This document shows positions 26,588 through 35,413 of a stretch of 64,000 nt of DNA, in pieces. Under the pieces are notes generated by a model. It was not told the DNA's origin. It searched no databases and was given only the letters and a program-made list of their open reading frames with translations. How positions within the stretch are numbered: position 1 is the stretch's first letter; each line of letters begins with the position of its first letter. This DNA comes from Grimontia sedimenti (lineage in GTDB: Bacteria; Pseudomonadota; Gammaproteobacteria; Enterobacterales; Vibrionaceae). The position numbers were made by a program, and so were the translations under genes. The stretch spans positions 1 through 64,000 of the forward strand of contig NZ_JAALDL010000013.1 of assembly GCF_011045095.1 (NCBI RefSeq), in the 5' to 3' direction.

Positions 26588-26752
26588 CTAGGGGCTGTTG
26601 ACCTTTGGTGATTGTTTTTGCAGCAGTTTGTGGGGATTTTATGCTTTGTTGAGGTGTATTTGCTTAGAATGACTAGGCGGCACACACCTCGCCGCGCCTA
26701 AAACGCTTATGGCTAGAACAGAATATAACCACCAAAGGTCAACAGCCCCTAG
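26588..26752. mobile_element. 165-bp MITE-like element with 23-bp terminal inverted repeats
   Basis: The ends 26588-26610 and 26730-26752 are perfect 23-base inverted repeats. Each ends in CTAG; the inner 19 bases are GGGCTGTTGACCTTTGGTG. CTAG is a common 4-bp target duplication of IS5-group transposons, so a non-autonomous element of that kind fits. The 119 internal bases have no credible ORF. It sits in the short gap between the hypothetical gene and the tex terminator. Confidence 0.75.
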
Positions 26753-26763
26753 CAAGCAGATAC

Positions 26764-26791
26764 AAAAACAGCGCCTCTTGGCGCTGTTTTT
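26764..26791. terminator. tex terminator (bidirectional)
   Basis: Perfect 12-bp stem AAAAACAGCGCC (26764-26775) and GGCGCTGTTTTT (26780-26791) with loop TCTT, 14 bases past the tex stop. Confidence 0.92.
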
Positions 26792-26804
26792 GGTTTCTCA
26801 GCGA

Positions 26805-29144
26805 TCAGTTACGCTTCGCTTTGGCAAAGGCATCGGCAAATGCGCCACCGAAACCCGACTGCTGACCGCCACGGTTATCACGGCGGTTGTTGTCATTGCG
26901 GTTATTGCCGCTAAAGCTGCGTTCCTGATGGCGAGGGCGGGATTCGCGGGCAGGTTTGTTATCTGAACCCGGCTCATCACTCAGGCGCATCGATAGGCCA
27001 ATACGCTTACGCTGCAGATCGACTTCCATCACCTTCACTTTCACCACATCGCCGGCTTTGACGACTTCACGTGGGTCAGAAATGAACTTATCTGACAGCG
27101 CAGAGATATGTACCAGACCGTCCTGATGTACGCCGACATCAACAAAAGCGCCGAAGTTAGTGACGTTGGTGATCACGCCTTCCAACACCATACCCGGGAT
27201 CAGATCTTTCACTTCATTGACGCCATCGGCAAAGGTGGCGGTCTTAAACTCTGGGCGTGGGTCGCGGCCAGGTTTTGCCAGTTCTGCCAGGATGTCGGTC
27301 ACGGTCGGGATACCAAAGGTATCGTCAGCGTAGTCTGCTGCTTTCAGCGCACGCAGGAAGTCATGGTTGCCAATCATGGCATCAACGCCTTTACCGGATT
27401 TCTCGGCAATACGTTTCACGACAGGGTAGGCCTCTGGGTGAACGGAAGAGCCATCCAGTGGGTTTTTACCCTTCATGACACGAAGGAAGCCCGCACACTG
27501 TTCAAAGGCTTTCGGACCAAGACGCGGCACTTTGAGCAGGGTTTTGCGATCTTCAAAGCGGCCATTTTCGTCACGGAAGGCCACAATGTTGGCTGCCATG
27601 GTGGTAGATAGGCCAGCGACGCGGGTCAGTAGCGCTGCAGAGGCACTGTTTACGTCCACACCGACGGCGTTTACACAGTCTTCCACGACGGCGTCCAGAC
27701 GCTTGGCAAGCTGGCTTTGGCTAACATCATGCTGGTATTGACCTACACCGATAGATTTTGGATCGATTTTCACCAGCTCAGCGAGTGGGTCTTGCAGACG
27801 ACGGGCGATAGAAACCGCACCACGAAGTGACACATCAAGGCCCGGGAACTCTGTCGCGGCAAGCTCAGAGGCGGAGTAGACCGACGCACCTGCTTCACTG
27901 ACCATCACGGTTTGGATTTTCTCACCCGCATCTTTCAGCATGCCAGCCACAAAGGCGTCGGTTTCACGGGAAGCTGTGCCGTTACCAATCGCAATTAAAT
28001 CCACATTGTGCTTTTTCACCAGTGCCATCACCACGCGTGCAGATTCTGCAATTTTGTTTTGTGGCGGCGTTGGATAGATGGTGGCGGTATCCAAAAGCTT
28101 ACCGGTGTTGTCGATCACCGCGACTTTACAACCGGTGCGAAGGCCAGGGTCGATACCCAAGGTGCAACGAGGGCCCGCAGGTGCGGCCATCAGCAAGTCT
28201 TTCAGGTTATCGGCGAAGACTTTGATAGCGTCAGTTTCTGCCATCTCGCGTAGGTTGCCCATCAGCTCGGTTTCCATGTGCATCAAGATCTTGATACGCC
28301 ATGCGAAGCTCACGACCTGCTTACGCCAGCGGTCAGCGGCTGCAGCGCCAATGGTCACGCCATAGTGGTCACTGATGATGGTTTCACAATATGAGCCAGT
28401 GGATTTTTCATCCTGACCCGGATCGGCATTCAGTGACAGTTGCAAAATCCCTTCATTGCGGCCGCGGAACATGGCGAGCGCGCGGTGCGAAGGCACCTTG
28501 CTGAGCAATTCATCATGGGCAAAGTAGTCTTTAAACTTCGCGCCTTCTTCCTCTTTGCCTGCGACCACGCGGGCTTGAATTTCCGCGCTTTGGTTCAGAT
28601 GACGGCGGATTTTGTCCAGCAGCGCGGCATCTTCGGCAAATTGCTCCATCAAAATCGCACGGGCACCGTCGAGTACCGCTTTGGTATCAGCAAAGCCTGC
28701 GTCAGCGTTTAAGTATTTCGCCGCTTCGGTTTCTGGTTCGTGGTCCGGCTGTTCCCAAAGCAGAGTCGCCAGTGGTTCGATGCCGGCTTCAATCGCGATT
28801 TGACCTTTGGTGCGGCGCTTGGGTTTATATGGCAGGTACAAATCTTCAAGACGGTTTTTACTGTCAGCATCCAGAATGTCTTTTTTCAGTGCATCAGACA
28901 GTTTGCCTTGTTCATCAATCGATTTCAGGATCACCTGGCGGCGCTCTTCCAACTCGCGCAGGTAGCCCAAACGGGATTCAAGGTTACGCAACTGGGTGTC
29001 GTCGAGGCCGTTGGTCACTTCCTTACGGTAACGGGCAATAAAGGGGACGGTATTGCCGTCATCCAGCAGGTTTACTGCAGCAATAACCTGAGCATCGCGG
29101 ACATTCAGTTCTGTCGCGATCTGTTGGTAGATTGAAGTTGTCAT
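26805..29144 (-). CDS. tex: Tex family RNA-binding transcription accessory protein
   Basis: Tex (E. coli YhgF) is a conserved cytoplasmic nucleic-acid-binding protein affecting transcription and toxin expression in several pathogens. The 779-residue protein has the helical N-terminal region, a YqgF/RNase H-like domain ([18 protein letters not shown]), helix-hairpin-helix repeats ([20 protein letters not shown]) and an S1 RNA-binding domain ([19 protein letters not shown]). The C-terminal tail is Arg/Asn/Gly-rich ([14 protein letters not shown]). I chose MTTSIYQQ at 29144 behind AAGGA. It is 38 bases downstream of greB, probably in one transcript. Confidence 0.95.
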   Translation of the reverse strand: MTTSIYQQIATELNVRDAQVIAAVNLLDDGNTVPFIARYRKEVTNGLDDTQLRNLESRLGYLRELEERRQVILKSIDEQGKLSDALKKDILDADSKNRLEDLYLPYKPKRRTKGQIAIEAGIEPLATLLWEQPDHEPETEAAKYLNADAGFADTKAVLDGARAILMEQFAEDAALLDKIRRHLNQSAEIQARVVAGKEEEGAKFKDYFAHDELLSKVPSHRALAMFRGRNEGILQLSLNADPGQDEKSTGSYCETIISDHYGVTIGAAAADRWRKQVVSFAWRIKILMHMETELMGNLREMAETDAIKVFADNLKDLLMAAPAGPRCTLGIDPGLRTGCKVAVIDNTGKLLDTATIYPTPPQNKIAESARVVMALVKKHNVDLIAIGNGTASRETDAFVAGMLKDAGEKIQTVMVSEAGASVYSASELAATEFPGLDVSLRGAVSIARRLQDPLAELVKIDPKSIGVGQYQHDVSQSQLAKRLDAVVEDCVNAVGVDVNSASAALLTRVAGLSTTMAANIVAFRDENGRFEDRKTLLKVPRLGPKAFEQCAGFLRVMKGKNPLDGSSVHPEAYPVVKRIAEKSGKGVDAMIGNHDFLRALKAADYADDTFGIPTVTDILAELAKPGRDPRPEFKTATFADGVNEVKDLIPGMVLEGVITNVTNFGAFVDVGVHQDGLVHISALSDKFISDPREVVKAGDVVKVKVMEVDLQRKRIGLSMRLSDEPGSDNKPARESRPRHQERSFSGNNRNDNNRRDNRGGQQSGFGGAFADAFAKAKRN

Positions 29145-29182
29145 GGTGTTCCTTAGATTCATTGTCACGCCGCAGCGTCACC

Positions 29183-29668
29183 TTAGTGTTCGTCTTGCTG
29201 GTAGCGGATACTGTTGACGTACCAGACTTTTGGCCCTTCCGGTGTGGTCACCACCGCTTCGTCATCCACTTCTTTTTTAATCAAAGCGCGCGCCATAGGG
29301 CTGTCGATAGAAATGTAGTCTTTCCGGCCATAAATTTCGTCGGGACCGACAATACGGAAGGAGAGAGTGTCGCCATCTTCGTTTTCGATATCGACCCAGG
29401 CACCGAAAAACACCTTACCGTCCTGTTGAGGGCTATAATCGACCACACGCAGGATTTCGAGACGTTTACGGAGGTAGCGGACGCGGCGGTCTATCTCGCG
29501 CAGCAAGCGCTTGTTGTAAGTGTAATCCGCGTTTTCTGAACGGTCGCCAAGACTGGCGGCCCAAGAGACAATCTTGGTGATTTCCGGGCGGCGCTCTTTC
29601 CAGAGGTAATCGAGCTCTTGTTTGAGTTTGTTGTAGCCTTCCCGGGTGACCAAATCGGTTTTTTTCAT
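29183..29668 (-). CDS. greB: Transcription elongation factor GreB
   Basis: GreB rescues backtracked RNA polymerase by stimulating transcript cleavage. The 161-residue protein has the N-terminal coiled coil with the basic, acidic-tipped motif WAASLGDRSENADYTYNKR and a C-terminal FKBP-like domain (YGRKDYISIDSPMARALI). I chose MKKTDLVTREGYNKL at 29668; the frame extends 38 codons further without homology. It is divergent from ompR, as in E. coli. Confidence 0.95.
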   Translation of the reverse strand: MKKTDLVTREGYNKLKQELDYLWKERRPEITKIVSWAASLGDRSENADYTYNKRLLREIDRRVRYLRKRLEILRVVDYSPQQDGKVFFGAWVDIENEDGDTLSFRIVGPDEIYGRKDYISIDSPMARALIKKEVDDEAVVTTPEGPKVWYVNSIRYQQDEH

Positions 29669-29834
29669 TCTGCTTTCCGAGCGATTGTTTCGTTTTCCGG
29701 CAAGAGTTATAACCGCTTTGCTGCCATGATTAAAGCGAAGCTGCCCGGCAACGTTAAGCTGAGGCACGAATTTCGCATTCAATTTTCTGGGGCAGGGTTA
29801 CAACTGGTAACAGTTTTTCTTCCCACAGGACGTT

Positions 29835-29887
29835 ACTCTGATGTTTTATATCAGAGTCCGAATTTATTATTGGTGGCATTTCCACCA
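29835..29887 (+). promoter_or_regulatory. ompR leader hairpins
   Basis: ACTCTGAT (29835-29842) pairs with ATCAGAGT (29850-29857) over 7 bases, and TGGTGG (29871-29876) with CCACCA (29882-29887) over 5 bases, between 21 and 73 bases before the ompR ATG. They may be operators or leader structure; no function is established. Confidence 0.35.
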
Positions 29888-29907
29888 CACGGAGAGAAAG
29901 GTAAGTC

Positions 29908-30624
29908 ATGCAAGATAATCATAAGATCCTGGTTGTTGACGATGATATGCGTCTTCGCTCGCTGCTCGAGCGTTACTTGTCTGAGCAAGGTTTTCAGGTG
30001 CGCAGTGTGGCGAATGCCGAGCAAATGGACCGTTTGCTCTCTCGTGAGAATTTCCACCTGATGGTGTTGGACCTGATGTTGCCGGGTGAAGATGGCCTCT
30101 CCATCTGCCGCCGCCTGCGTCAGGCGAACAATCAATTGCCGATCCTGATGCTGACGGCAAAAGGCGACGAAATTGACCGCATCGTGGGTCTGGAAGTGGG
30201 TGCTGACGATTACCTGCCGAAACCCTTCAACCCACGTGAACTGCTGGCACGTATTCGTGCAGTGCTTCGTCGTCAGACGGTAGAAGCTCCGGGTGCGCCT
30301 TCCAGTGAAGAAAAAATTGTCGAGTTTGGTCAGTTCCGTCTGAATCTGGGCACCCGCGAAATGTTCCGTAACGATGAGCCACTGACGCTGACATCAGGTG
30401 AGTTTGCCGTACTGAAAGCATTGGTGACCAATGCCCGTGAGCCGATGTCCCGCGACAAACTGATGAACATGGCGCGTGGCCGTGAGTACTCCGCGATGGA
30501 GCGTTCGATTGACGTTCAAATCTCGCGACTTCGCCGCATGATTGAAGAAGATCCAAGCAAACCTCGTTATATTCAGACCGTTTGGGGTCTGGGCTACGTG
30601 TTCGTACCGGACGGAGAAGCCTAA
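29908..30624 (+). CDS. ompR: Osmoregulation response regulator OmpR
   Basis: OmpR controls porins and other envelope genes on phosphorylation by EnvZ. The 238-residue protein has a receiver domain (1-120) with acidic pocket DDD (11-13), phospho-acceptor Asp55 in VLDLMLPG, Thr in LTAKGDE and Lys in PKPFNPREL, and a winged-helix Trans_reg_C domain (about 135-236) with MERSIDVQISRLRRMIEEDP. It is followed three bases later by envZ. Confidence 0.97.
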   Translation: MQDNHKILVVDDDMRLRSLLERYLSEQGFQVRSVANAEQMDRLLSRENFHLMVLDLMLPGEDGLSICRRLRQANNQLPILMLTAKGDEIDRIVGLEVGADDYLPKPFNPRELLARIRAVLRRQTVEAPGAPSSEEKIVEFGQFRLNLGTREMFRNDEPLTLTSGEFAVLKALVTNAREPMSRDKLMNMARGREYSAMERSIDVQISRLRRMIEEDPSKPRYIQTVWGLGYVFVPDGEA

Positions 30625-30627
30625 TTA

Positions 30628-31971
30628 ATGCGCTTCTCCCCACGCAGTAACTTTGCCCGTACGCTCGTGGTGCTGGCTGGCCTTCTGATTGCCAGCCAGA
30701 TCTTCTCCTACCTCACTATCCTCAATTACGCCTTGCTGCCAAGCATCAAACAGTTCAACAAAATCCTCGCTCATGAAATCGAAGTCATGCTGGATGACGA
30801 TTTGCTGTTATCGAACGGCAAGGTTTATCACATGGATGAACTGTTACGTCGCCAGTTACTCGAAAAGCTTGGTGTCACCATGCATGATGACGATGAGCCA
30901 GCGATGATGGAGGAGTTTGATAACGCCGCGTCAGTGGATTACCTCAGTGCGGACATGTCCGAAAAGCTCGGTGCTCCGACGGAAGCGCGCATCAGTCTGG
31001 AGTCGAAGAACTATGTGCTCTGGCTGGAAAGTGAGGCGTTCCCCGGTTACGTGATGCGGATACCGCTCTCGGAGCTGCATCAGGATGACTTCCAGCCCCT
31101 GTTCTTCTATTCCATGTTTATCGCCTTACTGGTGATCGGTGGCGGCTGGATGTTTATTAAAGTGCAGAACCGACCATTGGCGGCACTGGAACGTGCGGCG
31201 CAGGATGTCGGACACGGGAAATTCCCGGAACCTTTACCAGAACGCGGTGCGTCAGATATCCGTGCGGTGACGAAAGCGTTTAATCAGATGAGCGAAGGCA
31301 TTCGCAAACTGGAGGAAGATAGGGCACTGCTGATGGCAGGTGTTAGCCATGATCTCCGTACGCCATTGACCCGGATTCGTCTGGCGACCGAAATGATGTC
31401 GCCGGAAGACAGTTATCTGGCTGAGAGCATGATTAAAGACACCGAAGAGTGTAATGAAATCATCAACCAGTTTATGGATTACTTGCGTTCGGTTCAGCTT
31501 CAGGACATGACAGAGATTGACCTGAATGTGGTGGCCGAAGATGTGTCTGTCGCTGATGGTGCAACAGGACATGACCTTGAAGTATCTAAAGGCGAGCTGG
31601 TTGGAAAGCTGGATGCTAACGAAGTGGCTATCCGTCGTGCGGTGACTAACTTGGTGGTGAATGCAGTGCGCTATGGTGGCGGTTGGGTCAAAATCAGTAC
31701 CGGTACTTCTGCTGACCGTCGACATCAGTGGATTGCGGTGGAAGATAATGGACCGGGTATCGCAGCCGATCAGATTGACACAGTATTGCAGCCCTTTACC
31801 CGTGGTGACACCGCGCGGGGCAGTGAAGGCACTGGCCTTGGACTTGCCATCGTCAAGCGTATTACTGAGCAGCATAACGGCACGCTAAAACTCAGCCAGC
31901 GTTCACAGGGCGGTTTGCGGGCGCAAATTGTCTTGCCAGTGGCTAAACGCCAGCCGAGAAAGCGGCGTTAG
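30628..31971 (+). CDS. envZ: Osmosensor histidine kinase EnvZ
   Basis: EnvZ phosphorylates and dephosphorylates OmpR. The 447-residue inner-membrane protein has two membrane segments (about 12-34 and 159-178) around a periplasmic loop, a HAMP domain (180-232), the H-box [17 protein letters not shown] with His241, and the N, G1 and G2 boxes of the ATPase domain ([29 protein letters not shown]). A strong terminator closes the ompR-envZ operon. Confidence 0.97.
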   Translation: MRFSPRSNFARTLVVLAGLLIASQIFSYLTILNYALLPSIKQFNKILAHEIEVMLDDDLLLSNGKVYHMDELLRRQLLEKLGVTMHDDDEPAMMEEFDNAASVDYLSADMSEKLGAPTEARISLESKNYVLWLESEAFPGYVMRIPLSELHQDDFQPLFFYSMFIALLVIGGGWMFIKVQNRPLAALERAAQDVGHGKFPEPLPERGASDIRAVTKAFNQMSEGIRKLEEDRALLMAGVSHDLRTPLTRIRLATEMMSPEDSYLAESMIKDTEECNEIINQFMDYLRSVQLQDMTEIDLNVVAEDVSVADGATGHDLEVSKGELVGKLDANEVAIRRAVTNLVVNAVRYGGGWVKISTGTSADRRHQWIAVEDNGPGIAADQIDTVLQPFTRGDTARGSEGTGLGLAIVKRITEQHNGTLKLSQRSQGGLRAQIVLPVAKRQPRKRR

Positions 31972-31987
31972 AAGCATCTTTACCGAT

Positions 31988-32016
31988 AAAAACGCGGATC
32001 TTGAATCCGCGTTTTT
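31988..32016 (+). terminator. ompR-envZ terminator
   Basis: Perfect 12-bp stem AAAAACGCGGAT (31988-31999) and ATCCGCGTTTTT (32005-32016), 5-base loop, followed by more T residues. Confidence 0.93.
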
Positions 32017-32076
32017 TATTTTTTGATATGAAAAACAGTCCATAAACTTGTCTCATATTTGAATCATCTGCTAATA

Positions 32077-32087
32077 CTGTAATACAG
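32077..32087 (+). promoter_or_regulatory. Palindrome upstream of gntR-type gene
   Basis: CTGTAATACAG is an odd-centred 11-bp palindrome 24 bases before the regulator gene. It could be an autoregulatory operator; this is a guess from position alone. Confidence 0.25.
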
Positions 32088-32110
32088 CGCCGATACAGCA
32101 GAGATGAAAC

Positions 32111-32482
32111 ATGAAGATAGTCATCGACCCGCAGGATCCGTCCCCGAAGTTCAAACAATTGATGACGCAGATTCAGCGTCAGATTGTGGCCGGAACGCTC
32201 ATCCCCGGGGAGAAGCTGACTTCTGTCAGAAAGTTAGCCGCAGAGTTGAATATCAATCCGATGACGATTTCACGTTGCTACCAAAACATGGAAGAAGAAG
32301 GCTGGTTAGAGCGCAAGCGCGGCGTGGGCATGATTGTCGCGCGGCAAGGGTTGCAAGGCCGAATGGAAGATCGCTTCGGGTTTATAGAGCCGACGCTGAA
32401 AGCGCTGATTGATGATGCCCGGGAAGTCGGTTACAGCAAATCAGAAGTGATGGCGCTGGTGATGCAGTATTGGGAAGACTGA
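32111..32482 (+). CDS. GntR family regulator, YtrA-like short form
   Basis: A 123-residue protein with the winged-helix of GntR proteins (about 8-78: SPKFKQLMTQIQRQIVAGTL, LTSVRKLAAELNINPMTISRCYQ, GWLERKRGVGMIV) and only a short helical C-terminal tail, the YtrA subfamily pattern. YtrA-type regulators usually sit beside ABC transporter genes; none is here, as it lies alone between envZ and recG. Ligand and targets are unknown. Confidence 0.85.
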   Translation: MKIVIDPQDPSPKFKQLMTQIQRQIVAGTLIPGEKLTSVRKLAAELNINPMTISRCYQNMEEEGWLERKRGVGMIVARQGLQGRMEDRFGFIEPTLKALIDDAREVGYSKSEVMALVMQYWED

Positions 32483-32508
32483 TTAGCAACATTGGCTGAA
32501 TGAAGAAT

Positions 32509-32529
32509 GGGCGGATATCCGCCCTTTTT
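32509..32529. terminator. Bidirectional terminator gntR / recG
   Basis: The palindrome GGGCGGATATCCGCCC (32509-32524) followed by TTTTT lies between the convergent genes; its right end overlaps the recG stop region. Confidence 0.75.
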
Positions 32530-34609
32530 ATGCGTTGCTGTATTTGTCGTTGTTACCAAGCCAACGGGTGATAATGGCTTTGGCGTTGTCCGGATAGTTT
32601 TGGTGCAAATACAACGCAAGCTTCTGCACTTCAGGGATGAGTTTCTGATCGCGGACCAAGTCGGCAATCTTAAACTCTGCCATCCCCGTTTGTTTGGTGC
32701 CCAAGAGCTCACCTGGGCCACGAATTTCCAGATCGCGCTGAGCAATCACAAAACCATCACTGCTTTCACGCAACACGCCTAAGCGCTGTGTAGCGGTCTT
32801 TGATAGCGGTGCGTGATACAAAAGCACACAGTGGCTAGCGACCGAACCACGTCCGACACGGCCACGAAGCTGGTGAAGTTGCGCCAGACCGAGACGCTCT
32901 GGGTTTTCGATGATCATCAGACTGGCGTTTGGCACATCCACGCCGACTTCGATCACTGTGGTGGCGACCAAAAGATGAAGCTCACCGGATTTAAAAGCCT
33001 GCATCACTTCCTGCTTTTCTGCCGCTTTCATCCTGCCATGTACCAGACCGATTTTTAGGTCGGGTAGGGCACGCGCCAAATCATCGGCCGTTTCTGCAGC
33101 AGCTTGCGCTTCCAGCACTTCAGACTCATCAATCAGTGTACACACCCAATAAGCCTGACGTCCTTCTTCCAAGCAGGACGCGTGGACACGATTAATGATG
33201 TCGATGCGTCGGGTATCCGGTACGGCAACCGTTTGGATCGGCGTTCTTCCCGGTGGCAGCTCGTCGATGATGGAGGTATCGAGATCGGCATAGGCGGTCA
33301 TCGCCAGCGTACGTGGAATAGGTGTAGCAGTCATGATGAGCTGGTGAGGATGAATGCCTTGCTTCATCCCTTTCTCGCGAAGCTCAAGGCGCTGGTGGAC
33401 GCCAAAGCGATGCTGCTCATCGATGATGACAAGCGCAAGTTTGTCGAACTCGACATGCTTTTGGAAAAGGGCGTGGGTGCCCACTATCATTTTGGCTTCG
33501 CCGCTGGCGATTTTCGCAAGTTCTGCTTCTTTGGCTTTGCCTGTCAGTTTGCCTGCGAGCCAACCAACGGAAATGCCCAAAGGCTCCAGCCAGTTGGCAA
33601 AGTTGATCGAATGCTGCTCAGCAAGGAGCTCCGTCGGTGCCATCAAAGCAACCTGATAGCCTTGCTCAATCACCTGCAATGCAGCGAGTGCAGCCACTAA
33701 GGTTTTGCCTGAGCCCACATCACCCTGTACCAGACGCATCATGGGCTTTTCCAGCCCCATGTCACGTTCAATATCGGCCACCACGCGGGACTGCGCGCCC
33801 GTTGGCGTAAATGGCAAGGATTCCAAGAGCTTTGGTTTTAACTCGGTTGAAGGCGGCAGCGAAAATGTCGGATCTTGCTGCAACTTGCTGCGAACCGCGA
33901 GCATCGAGAGGTTCTGCGCTAACAGTTCTTCTAGGATCAGGCGCTTCTGAGCCGGGTGTTCACCCTTCTCCAACTGGGTCACCGAAATATCTGGCGTCGG
34001 GCGATGCAGGATTTTCAGCGCATCACGCAGGGTGATTTGCCTGTCGTACAAGCCTTCCGGTAAGAGTTCCTGCACCGCAGCACCTTCGAGCAACTCAAGC
34101 GCCTGATCGGTCAGGTTTCTCAGCGTCAGCTGGCGAAGGCCTTCTGTGGTTGGGTAAACCGGTGTCAGGGTTTCTTCCAGCGAAAGCTCAGTGGGCTCGG
34201 AGAAGACTTTGTATTCGGGATGGATGATTTCAAGGCCACCCTGACCGCGTTTGATTTCACCATAGGCTTTGACGCGCTTGCCCTGTTCAAGACTGTTTTT
34301 CATTGCAGCATTGAAGTTGAAAAAACGCAGCGTGAGCGAGCCGTTACCGTCTGTGATTTTCACCGTCAGCATACGGCGACGCCCAAAGACAGTGTTGTTG
34401 CTAACCACTTCACCTTCAACGGTGGCATGTTGGCCCGGCATCAGACTCATGATAGGCCAGATACGGGTGCGGTCTTCATAGCGGTAGGGGAGATGGAATA
34501 GCAGATCCTGCACCGTGAAAAGCCCCAGCTTTTCCAGCTTCTCTGCCATTTTGCCGCCGACTCCAGTCAGCGAGGTAACGGGAACGGCATCCAGCATTGA
34601 CGCGCGCAT
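32528..34609 (-). CDS. recG: ATP-dependent DNA helicase RecG
   Basis: RecG remodels stalled forks and branched DNA. The 693-residue protein has the N-terminal wedge (OB-fold, about 50-160) and two helicase lobes: Walker A QGDVGSGKT, DEQH box VIIDEQHRFGV, motif III TATPIPRTLA, and motifs V-VI ATTVIEVGVDVP and QLRGRVGR. The start MRASMLDAVP aligns with E. coli MKGRLLDAVP. It is downstream of trmH and spoT on the same strand, as in E. coli. Confidence 0.97.
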   Translation of the reverse strand: MRASMLDAVPVTSLTGVGGKMAEKLEKLGLFTVQDLLFHLPYRYEDRTRIWPIMSLMPGQHATVEGEVVSNNTVFGRRRMLTVKITDGNGSLTLRFFNFNAAMKNSLEQGKRVKAYGEIKRGQGGLEIIHPEYKVFSEPTELSLEETLTPVYPTTEGLRQLTLRNLTDQALELLEGAAVQELLPEGLYDRQITLRDALKILHRPTPDISVTQLEKGEHPAQKRLILEELLAQNLSMLAVRSKLQQDPTFSLPPSTELKPKLLESLPFTPTGAQSRVVADIERDMGLEKPMMRLVQGDVGSGKTLVAALAALQVIEQGYQVALMAPTELLAEQHSINFANWLEPLGISVGWLAGKLTGKAKEAELAKIASGEAKMIVGTHALFQKHVEFDKLALVIIDEQHRFGVHQRLELREKGMKQGIHPHQLIMTATPIPRTLAMTAYADLDTSIIDELPPGRTPIQTVAVPDTRRIDIINRVHASCLEEGRQAYWVCTLIDESEVLEAQAAAETADDLARALPDLKIGLVHGRMKAAEKQEVMQAFKSGELHLLVATTVIEVGVDVPNASLMIIENPERLGLAQLHQLRGRVGRGSVASHCVLLYHAPLSKTATQRLGVLRESSDGFVIAQRDLEIRGPGELLGTKQTGMAEFKIADLVRDQKLIPEVQKLALYLHQNYPDNAKAIITRWLGNNDKYSNA

Positions 34610-34647
34610 GGTGTGTTCATCTCTCCTAAATCAATACGATTGCAGGC

Positions 34648-35340
34648 TTATTTTGCTGCCTGCATCTTGGCCCACCAGGCTTCATCAGCAACGATTTGGC
34701 CTTCTTCATCCAAATCCGGGTAAGGCAGGCCTTTACGTTTGGCGACTTTTGCCAACACAGGGTGACCACGCTCAAAGATGATGCGGTCAACTTCCGCTTG
34801 TGGGATCAAAGTGCGTGTACGCCGGTACATGCCTGCGTTTTGGCGTTGGCGCTGCGCTTCATACAAAATCAGCGCGCTGGCGACCGATACATTCAGTGAC
34901 TGTACCATACCTATCATGGGAATGATGATGTCTTGATCAGCCAATTCAAGCGCTTGCTTGCTGATGCCGGTCTTTTCCTGACCCATCACGATGGCGGTCG
35001 GCTTGGTGTAGTCAATCTCGCGGAAATCGACGGCGGTATCAGACAGGTTGGTCACCAGAATCTGCATGCCTTTGGCTTTCAGGGTTTCAAATGCCTCTGG
35101 CGTGTTGTCATGGGTAACAACGTCCACCCAGTTGCGTGCGCCCGCAGAAGTGCCGCCTAATGCGCGCATTTGACTGTCTTTCGGCCAGACGGCATGAACC
35201 TGATGAACACCAACAGCATCGGCAGTGCGGATAATGGCGGAGATGTTGTTGGGTTTATGGACTTCTTCCATGCACACAGTAAGGTCCGGCTGGCGGGTAG
35301 CCAATACTTCATGGATGCGTGCAAAACGTTCTGGTGTCAT
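34648..35340 (-). CDS. trmH: tRNA (guanosine-18-2'-O)-methyltransferase TrmH
   Basis: TrmH (SpoU) methylates the ribose of G18 in tRNAs. The 230-residue SPOUT enzyme has motif 1 VHKPNNISAIIRTADA, motif 2 IVMGQEKTGIS and motif 3 IPMIGMVQSLNVSVASALILYE, which form the trefoil knot. I chose the ATG at 35340 (MTPERFARI), matching E. coli in length (229); the longer frame to 35403 has no homology. Part of the gmk-rpoZ-spoT-trmH-recG series. Confidence 0.96.
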   Translation of the reverse strand: MTPERFARIHEVLATRQPDLTVCMEEVHKPNNISAIIRTADAVGVHQVHAVWPKDSQMRALGGTSAGARNWVDVVTHDNTPEAFETLKAKGMQILVTNLSDTAVDFREIDYTKPTAIVMGQEKTGISKQALELADQDIIIPMIGMVQSLNVSVASALILYEAQRQRQNAGMYRRTRTLIPQAEVDRIIFERGHPVLAKVAKRKGLPYPDLDEEGQIVADEAWWAKMQAAK

Positions 35341-35413
35341 GGTGTTTTTCTCGTTTATAAAAACGCCCGCAAGGGCGGGCGTTAAAGACTTAACAGTTAG
35401 CACTGTCAGTGCA

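Noticed and set aside
26588-26752. Possible rho-independent terminator made by the long inverted repeat
   Set aside because: The arms are 119 bases apart and lack a T tract; a conventional terminator for tex is present at 26764-26791.
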